Positions 1 through 9,580 are shown, counted from the first letter of the stretch. The stretch: DNA of 64,000 nt from Anaerolineae bacterium (GCA_021463865.1 JAJTXY010000009.1:113077-177076); one strand, 5' to 3'. Numbers and translations are program-made. The notes: a model not told the origin generated them from the sequence alone.

Positions 1-117
1 ATCGGCAAGGGCTTCTTCATAAGTATCCCCTTCCCCAACGACTACCCCGTTTAATCGCAATGGATAAGCTACATAACCTTCGGGGTGTTTTTCAATGACA
101 ATTTTCAGTTGATGCAT
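1..117 (-). CDS. HicB/UPF0150-like protein, 3' end outside the window
   Basis: Reading leftward from an ATG at 117, 39 codons are visible. They begin MHQLKIVIEKHPEGYVAY and continue through a GEGDTYEEALAD-like stretch. This is the beta-strand, 'EGGYVA', 'G.T.EEA' pattern of HicB-family antitoxin-like domains. A GGAG ribosome site lies about 7 bases upstream. No HicA-type dsRNA-binding toxin is encoded directly upstream (118-236), where hicA would usually sit. The protein may be a solitary UPF0150 member or may pair with a gene outside the window. The C-terminus, where HicB often carries a DNA-binding domain, is not visible. Confidence 0.7.
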   Translation of the reverse strand, partial: MHQLKIVIEKHPEGYVAYPLRLNGVVVGEGDTYEEALAD

Positions 118-171
118 ATAGAATCTCCAAACGTGACAAGAAATACCGTCATTATATCTGCGCATACTACA

Positions 172-199
172 AAGGACACTTCTCAAGCAAAGTGTCCTT
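172..199 (-). terminator. Hairpin downstream of the MetE-like gene
   Basis: A perfect 10-bp inverted repeat (AAGGACACTT / AAGTGTCCTT) with an 8-base loop lies about 40 bases after the stop of the minus-strand gene at 237. There is no long T tract, so it is a weak intrinsic terminator or an RNA-stabilising hairpin between that gene and the HicB-like gene. Confidence 0.5.
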
Positions 200-236
200 C
201 GTAAATGACAGATGGCCTATGCAGCGAACTCAAACT

Positions 237-1307
237 CTACAGCACCGCGACCTGTTTGGTTAATTCAAATAGTTGATCGGCAACTTCAGTGGTACGGCGG
301 CCTAGTCCACACGAGCAAGCTACCCCCACCTGACCACCCCGCGCGGACTCAATTGCCTTCAAGATGGTTTCATGCTCGGCTAGATTCAATTTTTCATGCA
401 CAAAGCCAGCAATAAAGCGGGTTCCTTGTGGTAACTGGATATTTTTCAGCGGGGCATAAAATTCCGGATTCTTATTCGGTGAAACTTCCCCTTCGGCAAA
501 CGGGAAATGCACATATTCGAGACGGGTATGCGTCGCAGGCCATTTTTTAAGCATCTGGTTGGCAAATTTCACGATCAGGCCTTCCATATCCAATTTGACC
601 AATGATTTATTATGCAGATCACCGAGGCACATATGAATGCCAATTCGGGCTTTCGGGTTGATACATTTGACCAGTGAAATCAGCATATTCACGGGCAGGA
701 ACATCATGAAACCGGGGAGCTTCTGCGCCAAGCCCATCTCAATAGGGATTTCGATTTGAATGATGACATCATCCCCGGCCTCTTTGACGATTTCGTTGGC
801 TTCATAGGCTAGACGCTGATCGAACGCACCTCGATACCGTAGGGCCATTGGCGGTTTCATAGAAAGAAATCCAATCGCCAAGCCTGTTGGAATCCCGACT
901 TGAAATACGATATTGGGTTGATTATATTCTTCGCGCAGACGTTTAAAGATTGGATAACTTTCGCGGAAAAATTCGAGGTAGCCAAAATCAAGATAGGGCA
1001 CAATTTCTTTGGGGCTGTACTTCGGTTTTAGGACAAACAAGTCTTCATAATTCTTGAACAACCCCGTCCCTTTGTCGCGCTCGATGTCTTTTGTGATTTC
1101 AAAAGCGGAATTATCGGCATTGCGTTGAATGGCGGTCTGTACCCAACCCATACGGCGGCCACGTGGGTAAAGTTCGTCCTTTACGCCAACTTCCCCATCT
1201 GGCAGGGAAAACAAACTGCTGCCAAATGTCTCAAGCGCCCGTCGCATTGCCGCTTCTTCACCGTTATAGGGCATACTGCCTACTAACAACACATCCCGTT
1301 GGGTCAT
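237..1307 (-). CDS. MetE-like (UROD/MetE superfamily) zinc-binding protein
   Basis: This 356-residue protein begins VLLVGSMPY and has the TIM-barrel layout of the cobalamin-independent methionine synthase C-terminal domain. The family's zinc ligands are a His-x-Cys, a Glu and a late Cys. Matching residues are visible: H225-M-C227 in a 'GIHMCLGD' segment, a Glu in 'EYVHFPFAEGE', and C331/C333 in 'VACSCGLGRR'. It is half the length of full MetE and lacks the N-terminal barrel, so it is more likely a methyltransferase-like or core-MetE-related protein than a proven methionine synthase. Its substrate is unknown. GAGGAAA lies upstream of the ATG. It stands alone between a CpaF-like ATPase gene upstream and a hairpin downstream. 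Confidence 0.65.
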   Translation of the reverse strand: MTQRDVLLVGSMPYNGEEAAMRRALETFGSSLFSLPDGEVGVKDELYPRGRRMGWVQTAIQRNADNSAFEITKDIERDKGTGLFKNYEDLFVLKPKYSPKEIVPYLDFGYLEFFRESYPIFKRLREEYNQPNIVFQVGIPTGLAIGFLSMKPPMALRYRGAFDQRLAYEANEIVKEAGDDVIIQIEIPIEMGLAQKLPGFMMFLPVNMLISLVKCINPKARIGIHMCLGDLHNKSLVKLDMEGLIVKFANQMLKKWPATHTRLEYVHFPFAEGEVSPNKNPEFYAPLKNIQLPQGTRFIAGFVHEKLNLAEHETILKAIESARGGQVGVACSCGLGRRTTEVADQLFELTKQVAVL

Positions 1308-1393
1308 GGGTATTTCCTCTCTGGCTACGTTTAATTATCGCGTTAGATTATAGAAATGATCCCATCAATTCACCACATATCCATTGACTGCAC

Positions 1394-2680
1394 TTAGTCA
1401 ATTGCCAAGCGCGTTTGCACCTCTGTTCGCTTCGGGGCATCCTCATCTTTTGTCCATGTTAGTAGCGCCTCAATCGTGAGGCCATTTTCCACCTGCCTCC
1501 ACTGCCCAATCAAGCTGATACGTGGGGTTTCGCCTGTTGCGTGCTGCTCCAAAATTGCCACAAAGGGGAGTCGTTCCAGCAGTGCCGTATCAATGTCGCC
1601 CTGAGGCAGACTCCGATATACTTTTCGCACGACCATGCCAATCGCACTGTACAATCGAGCGATATTGGCCTTGCCGCGAAACGTCACTACGATTTGAGGC
1701 TTCGCATCGGACGACAATACCTGCCAAAAAGCCGTGCCTTCATCCCCTTGAATCTCATCTAAAAAGAGGCCATGTACACCTAGTGCCAATGACATTCGTA
1801 TTTGTTTCTCGAAATTGGTGGTTGAAGGGGCATCCGCCGAAATCAAAGTGTAATCAGTAACGTGGGTAGGCAAATAATTCGGCTGAATTTCTGGGGCACG
1901 CTGCACCAATCCACCCTTTTCTACACGACTCACTACCAACAAATTTGCCAAGAGGGTGGTTTTGCCCATGCCACTCTCACCAACAATCAACAACCCATGT
2001 CCATTGCGCAAGATACCTGTCAGCATTTCTACCGCGATGGGGGGGATACTGGCTTGCAAATTTTCGAGGGTCAATGGCGCGACGGGGTGTAATCGAATCT
2101 GCCCAGTGTAATAGGGGGTCATCGGCGGTCCTGCCAGTGATAAACGCACCGGACGGCCCATCAATTTTAGACCCGTTTCAATAAAGGGTTCGCCTTTCCA
2201 TAAATCAAAGCCTAATGGCGTCAGGACACGCTGCAACATTTGGGCCAACTGCGTGCCATCCCGGAAGCTGACGTTGACACGTTTCAAATCGCCAAAACCA
2301 CGTCGCACGAAAATCTCTTTGGGGCTATTGAGGTTGATTTCCGTCACCGTCGCATCGCCTAATACGGTTTCCAACGCGCCAAAGCGGTATAAATCCCGAT
2401 GCAGCCGATCTAGCAACCATGTCCGTTCCGGCCCTTGCAGCATCACCGATTCGACCCCTAACACATATTCGGCAACTTCTCGAATGGCCTGTTTTTGTTT
2501 CGCTAGGGTATCGAGTTCCGCCAGAATATCGGGCCGTCCATTGGTCTCCATGCCAAATTGCTCGATGATTTTTTCGCACAGGCCATCCAGTGTATATTGC
2601 CGCGTGCCATAGACATCCTCAACAATACGATCTTCTAGGCCGCTGTTGTCCTGCGGGTCATGTCCGTTTTTCTGTGCCAT
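1394..2680 (-). CDS. CpaF/TadA-type secretion or pilus ATPase
   Basis: This is a 428-residue cytoplasmic ATPase of the type II/IV secretion (VirB11/CpaF/TadA) superfamily, which hydrolyses ATP to drive pilus assembly or protein export. The N-terminal domain (about 1-215) holds the typical 'LLDRLHRDLYRFGALE...VTEINLNSP' signature. Walker A GESGMGKT is at about 234-241, and a Walker B/His-box-like 'GLFLDEIQGDE' is near 300. A CpaF protein normally sits in a tad cluster with RcpA/TadB/TadC homologues, and none are present here. The gene may therefore serve a remote apparatus or a nucleotide-dependent function not tied to pili. It diverges from the sugar-nucleotide genes at 2834. Confidence 0.75.
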   Translation of the reverse strand: MAQKNGHDPQDNSGLEDRIVEDVYGTRQYTLDGLCEKIIEQFGMETNGRPDILAELDTLAKQKQAIREVAEYVLGVESVMLQGPERTWLLDRLHRDLYRFGALETVLGDATVTEINLNSPKEIFVRRGFGDLKRVNVSFRDGTQLAQMLQRVLTPLGFDLWKGEPFIETGLKLMGRPVRLSLAGPPMTPYYTGQIRLHPVAPLTLENLQASIPPIAVEMLTGILRNGHGLLIVGESGMGKTTLLANLLVVSRVEKGGLVQRAPEIQPNYLPTHVTDYTLISADAPSTTNFEKQIRMSLALGVHGLFLDEIQGDEGTAFWQVLSSDAKPQIVVTFRGKANIARLYSAIGMVVRKVYRSLPQGDIDTALLERLPFVAILEQHATGETPRISLIGQWRQVENGLTIEALLTWTKDEDAPKRTEVQTRLAID

Positions 2681-2740
2681 TTTCCAATGTCTCCCCTGCC
2701 AAGTTGAATGTCCATAAGTGTAGCACAGGGCAAAAGTGCA

Positions 2741-2768
2741 TTGCAGCTATCTCTCAACACGCTATACT
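2741..2768 (+). promoter_or_regulatory. Sigma70-like promoter for the rmd-gmd genes
   Basis: TTGCAG (2741-2746) and TATACT (2763-2768) are separated by 16 bases. They lie 66 bases before the TTG start at 2834, in the gap between divergent genes. This is motif matching only. Confidence 0.4.
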
Positions 2769-2833
2769 TTGCCACATCCTAATTCAACTGTGGCGGCTAT
2801 CATTCCGCGTACCCTTTTTTCGGAGGCCATTCC

Positions 2834-3808
2834 TTGAAAGTCCTGATCACCGGCGCAACCGGATTTGTAGGCCGCTACCTTACCGATTATTTCAACAGCG
2901 TGGGGTCATATCAACTCTATGGCACAACCTATAACGAGCCAACCCCTAGCGAAGCCGCCCTGCAAAAATTCACCGACCTACAAGGGCTGGATGTACGAGA
3001 TAAAGCTGCCGTCCATCAACTTATCGAATCCATCGCGCCGGATGCGATTATTCATCTTGCCGCCCAAACACACGTCCCCACCTCCCTTAGCGACCCGTGG
3101 GGCACGCATGAAACCAACATTCGCGGCACACTTAATATTTTAGAGACGGTGCGGCTGTGTGATTCTATGCAGACCCGTGTATTGATTATCTCCTCAGCGC
3201 ATGTGTATGGGGTGGTCAAACCAGATGACCTACCCATCCGCGAAAACCAGCCTTTTAACCCCGGCGATCCCTATTCCGTCAGCAAAGTTGCTCAGGATGC
3301 GTTGGGTCTGCAATATTTTAATACCTACGGGTTGAATGTCGTGCGGGTGCGTCCATTTAATCACACCGGGCCGGGACAAACGACCCAATTTGTCATCCCG
3401 AATTTTGCGATGCAGATTGCTGAAATCGAAGCTGGATTGAAACCGCCGGAACTGCATGTGGGCAATTTGGAGGCCGAGCGTGATTTCTGCGATGTGCGGG
3501 ATGTCGTGCGGGCTTATCATTTGCTAACCACGCAGGGACAACCGGGAGCGGTGTATAACATTTGCAGCGGCAGGGCCTATCGCTTAAAAAATCTGGTGGA
3601 GCAGATGATCGCACTTTCAGGGAAAAATATCGAAATCAAAATAGACCCCAGTCGTTTTCGCCCCCTTGATGCCCCGATTGTCTATGGTGATTACGGTGCC
3701 CTACACCATGACACAGGTTGGCAGCCGGAAATCTCGATGGAGCAAACATTAGTGGATGTTTTGAATGATTGCCGCGCTCGTGTGCAGGCTGTACGCAGCG
3801 GCGCTTGA
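2834..3808 (+). CDS. rmd: GDP-4-keto-6-deoxy-D-mannose reductase-like SDR epimerase
   Basis: This 324-residue extended short-chain dehydrogenase starts MKVLITGATGFVGRYL, with the NAD(P)-binding GxxGxxG. It has an 'ISSAHVYG' serine segment and the catalytic Tyr-x3-Lys in 'PYSVSK'. The best functional guess is reduction of GDP-4-keto-6-deoxymannose to GDP-rhamnose (Rmd). It rests mainly on the gmd gene 90 bases downstream, whose product is the Rmd substrate. A different 4-epimer or another sugar is possible. The start is TTG at 2834 with GGAGG seven bases upstream; no ATG fits. The products would feed cell-surface polysaccharide synthesis. Confidence 0.75.
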   Translation: MKVLITGATGFVGRYLTDYFNSVGSYQLYGTTYNEPTPSEAALQKFTDLQGLDVRDKAAVHQLIESIAPDAIIHLAAQTHVPTSLSDPWGTHETNIRGTLNILETVRLCDSMQTRVLIISSAHVYGVVKPDDLPIRENQPFNPGDPYSVSKVAQDALGLQYFNTYGLNVVRVRPFNHTGPGQTTQFVIPNFAMQIAEIEAGLKPPELHVGNLEAERDFCDVRDVVRAYHLLTTQGQPGAVYNICSGRAYRLKNLVEQMIALSGKNIEIKIDPSRFRPLDAPIVYGDYGALHHDTGWQPEISMEQTLVDVLNDCRARVQAVRSGA

Positions 3809-3862
3809 TGATTATAATGTCGCATCCAATTATGTAGGAATAATCAGGGCGAGTGGCCCTAA

Positions 3863-4900
<1,038 letters not shown>

Positions 4901-4907
4901 CCAACAC

Positions 4908-4947
4908 TCCCCAACCCCCTCTTCATCGCTTGGGGAGGGGTCGGGGA
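4908..4947 (+). repeat. Dispersed G/C hairpin repeat, copy 1
   Basis: A C-rich arm (CCCCAACCCCCTC) is followed by a short loop and a G-rich arm (GGGGAGGGGTCGGGG). It fills the gap between gmd and tatD. It belongs to the same family as copies at 15299, 18266, 43528 and 58901. Its G-rich end lies about ten bases before the tatD ATG. Confidence 0.6.
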
Positions 4948-4958
4948 CGGAAATTGAC

Positions 4959-5759
4959 ATGAATCTCATTGATACCCATATCCATCTCGATTTTAATGCG
5001 TATGACGATGACCGTGAGGCCGTACTGCAACGCGCCCAACAACAAGGCGTGCGGTGGTTTTTGAACCCCGGCACGGATGTTGGCACATCCCAAGCAGCTA
5101 TCCGTCTGGCCGAGAAGTATGACTGTATGTTCGCAGGTGTTGCCATCCATCCCAATTCTACGGCGTCATGGTCGCCCGAAATTTTGGCAACCATCGAACA
5201 CCTTGCGCCCCACCCCAAAGTCGTAGCGATTGGCGAAATCGGCCTTGATTATTATTGGGACAAATCACCCAAGTCCGTTCAGCAGAAAGCCTTTGAAGAT
5301 CAATTAGCGTTAGCAGCCCGGCTCGAAATGCCGATTATTATCCACAACCGCGAAGCCAGCGAAGATGTGATAGCAATCCTGCGTCAATGGACTCCGACTC
5401 TACCCGCCCGTTTGAAAGACCGCCCCGGCGTGTTTCATTCCTTTTCGGCCCCGCCCGAAATCGCCGATGCCGCGCTTGAATTGGGCTTCTATCTGGGGTT
5501 CACCGGGCCAGTCACCTATAAAAAAGCCGACGACCTGCGGGCGATTGCAGCACGTGTCCCGATTGACCGAATGTTGGTCGAGACGGATGGGCCATTTTTG
5601 ACACCCCACCCCCATCGCGGCGAACGTAATGAACCCGCCTATGTACACTTGGTGGCGGAACGATTGGCGGCACTTCGTCATATGGAACTTGAGGAATTTG
5701 CCAATCAAACGACTGCCAACGCGGTTCGATTGTTTGATTTGAAAGGTGTATTGGAATGA
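4959..5759 (+). CDS. tatD: TatD-family metal-dependent hydrolase
   Basis: This 266-residue TIM-barrel hydrolase belongs to a family of Mg/Mn-dependent 3'-5' exonucleases and other phosphoesterases. The metal-binding residues are all visible: His-x-His in 'IDTHIHLD', Glu in 'GEIGLDYYW', His in 'IIHNREA', His in 'VFHSFS' and Asp in 'VETDGPFLTP'. The length is standard. The ATG is preceded by the G-rich end of a dispersed repeat (GGGGACGGAA), which may act as the ribosome site. Its stop overlaps the next start by four bases (ATGA), suggesting translational coupling. Confidence 0.9.
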   Translation: MNLIDTHIHLDFNAYDDDREAVLQRAQQQGVRWFLNPGTDVGTSQAAIRLAEKYDCMFAGVAIHPNSTASWSPEILATIEHLAPHPKVVAIGEIGLDYYWDKSPKSVQQKAFEDQLALAARLEMPIIIHNREASEDVIAILRQWTPTLPARLKDRPGVFHSFSAPPEIADAALELGFYLGFTGPVTYKKADDLRAIAARVPIDRMLVETDGPFLTPHPHRGERNEPAYVHLVAERLAALRHMELEEFANQTTANAVRLFDLKGVLE

Positions 5760-6550
5760 AGCGGCTTTTCAGATTGATTGGGCTTGTGATCCTATTGGTG
5801 ATAGGGATTGGCGTTTACCAGAATCGTGCCACCGCCGAAAATCTCCCCCCCGATAGGAAATCCGTCGTCGCGCAAACTGGCCCATCTGCCACCCCGTTAC
5901 CCGTCAATTTGCCGACCAGTACGCCAACATTGCCGCCCGCGACGGAGCTACCCACTGCGACACCCACGGTTACTGGCCCCATTCTCGCCGAGGCGAAAAG
6001 CCCCGATACCAATGTGCGGGCCGAGCCGGATATTTCATCCAATCGCTTGGGCTTAATCCAACCCGGCGCTCAATACCGGGTGCTTGCCAAGCGTTTTGAA
6101 TGGTATCAGATCGAGTATCCGGATACGCCAACCCGTTTGGGCTGGGTACATCAAAGCGTAGTTAATATTATTGGGGATGCGGCGACCATTCCTGACATTG
6201 AGGTGGAATCGCTGCCCACGACTGACCCGACCCTTGCGGCCCGCGAGGAGACCGCCATCGCCGCTACCCAAACCCCCGGCGGCCTCTTGACGCTGACGGC
6301 GCAGGTATTTGTCACCCCCGCCGGAATTTTTACACAGGCGGCTGGCCCGACCTCCACCCTTGCCCCCGGTGAGCGACTACCGACGTTTACCTTCCCGCCC
6401 TTCACCAATACGCCGATTCGTATTGAAGAATTACGAAAATCCACTGTGACCAACCCGAATAGTTCGGGTTTTGCGCCCATTGTCCCGATAGTTGGCTTGG
6501 CAGCACTCGGCTTATTGGGGTTATTCGTGGGGATACTGCGCCGCTTGTAA
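5756..6550 (+). CDS. Membrane-anchored SH3-domain surface protein
   Basis: This 264-residue exported protein has an N-terminal hydrophobic segment (about 5-22) and a Thr/Pro-rich stalk (35-75). A bacterial SH3 domain follows (about 80-140; 'NVRAEPDISSNRLGLI' and 'LGWVHQS' blocks), then a second Pro/Thr-rich stretch. A C-terminal hydrophobic helix ending in ILRRL gives a tail like a cell-surface anchor, but no LPxTG is present. SH3_3 domains usually bind peptidoglycan peptides. It overlaps tatD by four bases, and its 3' end overlaps the convergent gene at 6521 by 30 bases. Confidence 0.7.
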   Translation: MKRLFRLIGLVILLVIGIGVYQNRATAENLPPDRKSVVAQTGPSATPLPVNLPTSTPTLPPATELPTATPTVTGPILAEAKSPDTNVRAEPDISSNRLGLIQPGAQYRVLAKRFEWYQIEYPDTPTRLGWVHQSVVNIIGDAATIPDIEVESLPTTDPTLAAREETAIAATQTPGGLLTLTAQVFVTPAGIFTQAAGPTSTLAPGERLPTFTFPPFTNTPIRIEELRKSTVTNPNSSGFAPIVPIVGLAALGLLGLFVGILRRL

Positions 6551-7462
6551 ATCAGCTTGGAGGGGTTCGCGGTCAGCCCGTTCGCGGATTTCGTCATAAC
6601 CAACCACGCTGGCGGCAATCAGAAAGGCGAGGAGGACAAGCCATGCGCCACTTTGTTGAGATAATTTGGGCTGCGGGGTATCCGATTCCGTTCTAAACCG
6701 TAGAATTTGCAGTGCAATGAGGCATATGAATCCGCCCACCAAAAGCAGAGTCAGCCACTCCTGGCCCAAATAGGGCTTGGGTTCTAGTGTATTATTGACC
6801 ACTTCATAGACCTGTTTGGTCAATTCATCATTCAGGCTGAGATTGGCATACATAAACGTGGCATGGGTCGCAAAGCCAGCCCACAACGATTTGCTGCGAA
6901 GGCTTACAACAGCGGCAATCACCCCACACAGCCCATAGCCGAAAAAGCCCGCGATGCCCTGCCCAAAAACCATTATCCCAATGAAGCCAAATACGCCGCC
7001 CAAAATCAAGCTACCGACCCACAGGCGCGACCATTGACGCTGGGCTACCCCCCAGATGAGAACAGCCAACGCCAGCGGGATAAACACGACCTCGCTTAAG
7101 ACATACAGCGTCCAAGTGTCATCCCAAGCGGCAGGTAAAAATAATGCCTGCGCCGTAAATGGGCCAAACAAATCATTGAGGGCATCGTTGATAATAGACA
7201 TCAACCACCATGCGGCAGGCCAGATCGCCAAACCCGCCACTCCGCTTAAGGCCACCACGATGGGATCAGGCGCGGCAAAAAATTCACGCCCATCGGTCTG
7301 ATTGCGCCATAAAACAAAAAACGCCGGGATGAGAGTTGCCCCCATCACCAGCATCATTCGTGTTAGAACCGCAGCGTTATCGGCTGAATCATCAGACAAC
7401 ACAAGGCGTGAACCAAGCAGCAAAAACGCCGCTATGCCCAATGCCCAAGATGTGTTCTTCAT
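6521..7462 (-). CDS. Polytopic membrane protein, degenerate CPBP/CAAX-protease-like
   Basis: This protein of about 313 residues has roughly eight hydrophobic helices. A 'LSEVVFIPL' segment and a later 'WAGFATHATFMYANL' segment recall CPBP intramembrane protease motifs 1 and 3. The canonical double Glu and Arg of motif 1 are absent, so protease activity is doubtful. The ATG at 7462 has GAGGG seven bases upstream and is preferred to an in-frame TTG at 7486. The gene follows the Fe-S carrier gene at 7509 in the same direction, with a hairpin between them. Confidence 0.5.
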   Translation of the reverse strand: MKNTSWALGIAAFLLLGSRLVLSDDSADNAAVLTRMMLVMGATLIPAFFVLWRNQTDGREFFAAPDPIVVALSGVAGLAIWPAAWWLMSIINDALNDLFGPFTAQALFLPAAWDDTWTLYVLSEVVFIPLALAVLIWGVAQRQWSRLWVGSLILGGVFGFIGIMVFGQGIAGFFGYGLCGVIAAVVSLRSKSLWAGFATHATFMYANLSLNDELTKQVYEVVNNTLEPKPYLGQEWLTLLLVGGFICLIALQILRFRTESDTPQPKLSQQSGAWLVLLAFLIAASVVGYDEIRERADREPLQADLQAAQYPHE

Positions 7463-7474
7463 CGAACCCTCAGA

Positions 7475-7496
7475 ACAAGGTGGCAAAGCACCTTGT
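7475..7496 (-). terminator. Short perfect hairpin between Fe-S carrier and membrane protein genes
   Basis: ACAAGGTG and CACCTTGT form an 8-bp stem with a 6-base loop, starting 12 bases after the stop of the gene at 7509. There is no T tract and the next gene's ribosome site follows at once. It is therefore an attenuating or processing hairpin rather than a clear terminator. Confidence 0.4.
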
Positions 7497-7508
7497 CAGT
7501 TTACAAGA

Positions 7509-7934
7509 TTAATGACCACAGGTACCGCAACCGCCACCCTCGGACGCATCATGGTCTTTGGTGCGGAAGGATGTACCACAACCACAGGTTGAAACCGCAT
7601 TCGGATTATCAATGCGGAAACCGCCACCCATCAGGCTGTCCACAAAGTCAATGACCGCGCCACGCACATAGAGCAAGCTGGTTGGGTCAATCACCATCCG
7701 CACCCCATCAATCTCTATGGTGGTGTCAAATTCTTGGACATTGCCTTCAAACGCCATGCCGTATTGCAGGCCAGAGCAGCCGCCCCCCGCCACAAACACG
7801 CGCAGGGCATAGTCAGGAATGTTCTTTTCTGCCAATAGCTGCTTAATCTTGACAACGGCTGGCGGCGTCACCACCAATACCGGAGTATCTTCAATGGTTA
7901 CTTCAACGTTTTCCTGTACCTGCGTATCCGTCAT
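7509..7934 (-). CDS. IscA/ErpA-type Fe-S cluster carrier
   Basis: This A-type carrier of 141 residues delivers Fe-S clusters to apoproteins. The three conserved cysteines are present: C53 in 'GGGCSGLQYGM', and C117 and C119 in 'STCGCGTSF'. The strand and helix order fits the HesB fold. Two additions differ from the roughly 107-residue E. coli proteins: an acidic N-terminal extension of about 20 residues, and a C-terminal tail ending GGGCGTCGH that adds two cysteines and a histidine. The gene lies directly downstream of a SufR-type regulator, which would be expected to control it. Confidence 0.88.
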   Translation of the reverse strand: MTDTQVQENVEVTIEDTPVLVVTPPAVVKIKQLLAEKNIPDYALRVFVAGGGCSGLQYGMAFEGNVQEFDTTIEIDGVRMVIDPTSLLYVRGAVIDFVDSLMGGGFRIDNPNAVSTCGCGTSFRTKDHDASEGGGCGTCGH

Positions 7935-7976
7935 GCGACATTCCCTTACATACTAAACTAAGCTGGATAGATGGTT

Positions 7977-8005
7977 AGTGTACTGCTGATAATTTTTGAC
8001 GTCAA
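7977..8005 (-). promoter_or_regulatory. Promoter for the Fe-S carrier gene
   Basis: On the minus strand TTGACG (8005-8000) and TACACT (7982-7977) are separated by exactly 17 bases. They lie about 45 bases upstream of the ATG at 7934. This suggests the carrier has its own promoter in addition to any read-through from the regulator gene. Confidence 0.45.
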
Positions 8006-8037
8006 TCAAATTATGTAAGCAAATTCTCAAAAGAAAG

Positions 8038-8697
8038 TCACTTGACTGCCATCACGTCTATATTGTGGATGAAATAGTTACAGCTTTTTTCACCCTCCGC
8101 AATGCGACCGAGGCGGCGTGGCACCACCCCCAATAAATTGGCGACAAGGTGCATATCAATATTGCAAACCTCATCGTGGGAGTCCGCGACTTTTTCAAAA
8201 GGGCAGTTTGAGGTCGAAAGGATATATCCCTTGCCAGACGAATCGGCCCGCCAATTCGCCTCATAGCCAATCCCGGTGAGATAGCCCACCACATAATCCA
8301 GACGGTCTTCAATCGGCAAATCTTTCGGAATTCCCGCCTCGGCACTCATCTGGTCGGCGACCCCTTCCAAAATGACGTTGATTTCGGGGCGCGACAGTCG
8401 TGCTTTGATTTGATCCAAAAGGCTGCTGGCTAATCCGGCATAATTGGACGGAAAAAAATCCTGCCCTTTTTCGGTCAGGCGATAGATATATTGAGGCCGA
8501 CCCGGGCTTTCGCGCCGCCGCACTTCGGGGGCTTCCACCAAGCCGTTTTCTTGCAAGATGTCCAGATGATGGCGTATGGTTGCCGCTGTCACCTTCTTTT
8601 CGTTGGATTGGTGTAACAACGCCACGATTTCATCCACCGTCATTTCGGCGTTTTTCTTCAAAATATCAAGAATGTGTCGTCGCGTTTCTTGAAACAT
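8038..8697 (-). CDS. sufR: SufR-type [Fe-S]-binding transcriptional regulator
   Basis: This 219-residue DNA-binding protein has an N-terminal winged helix-turn-helix (about 1-75; 'TAATIRHHLDILQENGLVE', then 'PGRPQYIYRLT'). The C-terminal domain has C165, C178 and C206, a C-x12-C-x27-C spacing that, from memory of the family, is the cluster-ligand arrangement of characterised SufR proteins. Those repress suf genes when the cluster is loaded. Neighbourhood supports the call, since an A-type Fe-S carrier gene follows. There is no suf operon in the window. A promoter and an inverted repeat lie upstream, consistent with autoregulation. Confidence 0.82.
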   Translation of the reverse strand: MFQETRRHILDILKKNAEMTVDEIVALLHQSNEKKVTAATIRHHLDILQENGLVEAPEVRRRESPGRPQYIYRLTEKGQDFFPSNYAGLASSLLDQIKARLSRPEINVILEGVADQMSAEAGIPKDLPIEDRLDYVVGYLTGIGYEANWRADSSGKGYILSTSNCPFEKVADSHDEVCNIDMHLVANLLGVVPRRLGRIAEGEKSCNYFIHNIDVMAVK

Positions 8698-8725
8698 ACC
8701 GGATTTACCTATACCACTACTTTAA

Positions 8726-8761
8726 TTGGAATTCTTTGTAAATTTATTCAACTAATTCCAT
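8726..8761. promoter_or_regulatory. Inverted repeat, possible SufR autoregulatory operator
   Basis: TTGGAATT (8726-8733) and AATTCCAT (8754-8761) form an 8-bp dyad with one mismatch and a 20-base spacer. It lies between the predicted -10 and the start of the regulator gene, so it would overlap or follow the transcription start. It is a candidate operator only. Confidence 0.3.
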
Positions 8762-8765
8762 TCTA

Positions 8766-8795
8766 ATCCTAACATGCCGCCGCTTATGTTGTCAA
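8766..8795 (-). promoter_or_regulatory. Promoter for the SufR-type regulator
   Basis: On the minus strand a perfect TTGACA (8795-8790) is followed after 18 bases by TAGGAT (8771-8766). This places the start of transcription near 8759, inside the inverted repeat noted beside it. Confidence 0.5.
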
Positions 8796-8832
8796 ATGAG
8801 ATAGTATTTGAAATTGGTAGGGAAGGATGAGG

Positions 8833-9360
8833 TTAAATCTTGCCCGCCACTTCCCATGCGAGATGCTGAATTTCCGGCAGAATGAGTTTGCTCATCGCCA
8901 GCGTTACCGCGTCCACACTCCCCGGCATCGAAATGACCACACATCCACGATACACCCCTGCCGTCGCCCGTGACAGCATTGCCGCCGCCCCCACCTGCTG
9001 ATAACTCAACATACGGAACAATTCCCCAAATCCGGGTAGGGTTTTTTCCAATTTACCATTGATGGCATCATAGGTGCGGTCACGCGGCGCAATCCCCGTT
9101 CCGCCATTAAATAAAATCAGGCGCGGCGGATGTTCGACCCCCGTCAGGTCATCCAATAGTTTTGCCATGAGGTCGGCTTCATCCTTCACCACATGATAGG
9201 CCACAACTTGATGCCCGGCTGCTTCTAATAATTGGCGGATGGTCTGACCGCTGGTATCGGTTTCGGGGGTACGGGTGTCGCTGGCAGTCACAATCGCACA
9301 GGTAATCACTCGCATGACCTCAGCGGCGCGTTCTCGATGTTGATCCGAAGATGTAGACAT
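8833..9360 (-). CDS. moaB: MoaB/Mog-family molybdopterin adenylyltransferase-like protein
   Basis: This 175-residue single-domain protein of the MoCF-binding family acts in molybdenum cofactor synthesis (adenylylation of molybdopterin, or a MoaB-type role). Diagnostic blocks are '[16 protein letters not shown]', '[20 protein letters not shown]' (the GGTG loop), '[10 protein letters not shown]' and 'VVISMPGS'. AGGAGA precedes the ATG. No other cofactor genes are nearby. MoaB and Mog cannot be separated from sequence alone. Confidence 0.87.
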   Translation of the reverse strand: MSTSSDQHRERAAEVMRVITCAIVTASDTRTPETDTSGQTIRQLLEAAGHQVVAYHVVKDEADLMAKLLDDLTGVEHPPRLILFNGGTGIAPRDRTYDAINGKLEKTLPGFGELFRMLSYQQVGAAAMLSRATAGVYRGCVVISMPGSVDAVTLAMSKLILPEIQHLAWEVAGKI

Positions 9361-9580
9361 TCATTTCTCCTAACCGTTAAACTTTATTCTAGTTTATTCA
9401 AAATGCCATTTGAAACTACCGTGAACTTCAACATCATACATACCTAGCATTTCGTATTCAAGCGATGACATCCAAATCCGCCAAGTGGCCCATATCAAAA
9501 TTAACCGAGTGGTGGGTTTCAAGCGATAGCACATGCTTTATTCTTTTGTCTGTAACAAGGTACAAGAATGGAGTGTCAAC

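Noticed and set aside
118..236. A hicA toxin gene upstream of the HicB-like frame.
   Set aside because: The gap is too short and holds a hairpin; no dsRNA-binding-type frame was found.
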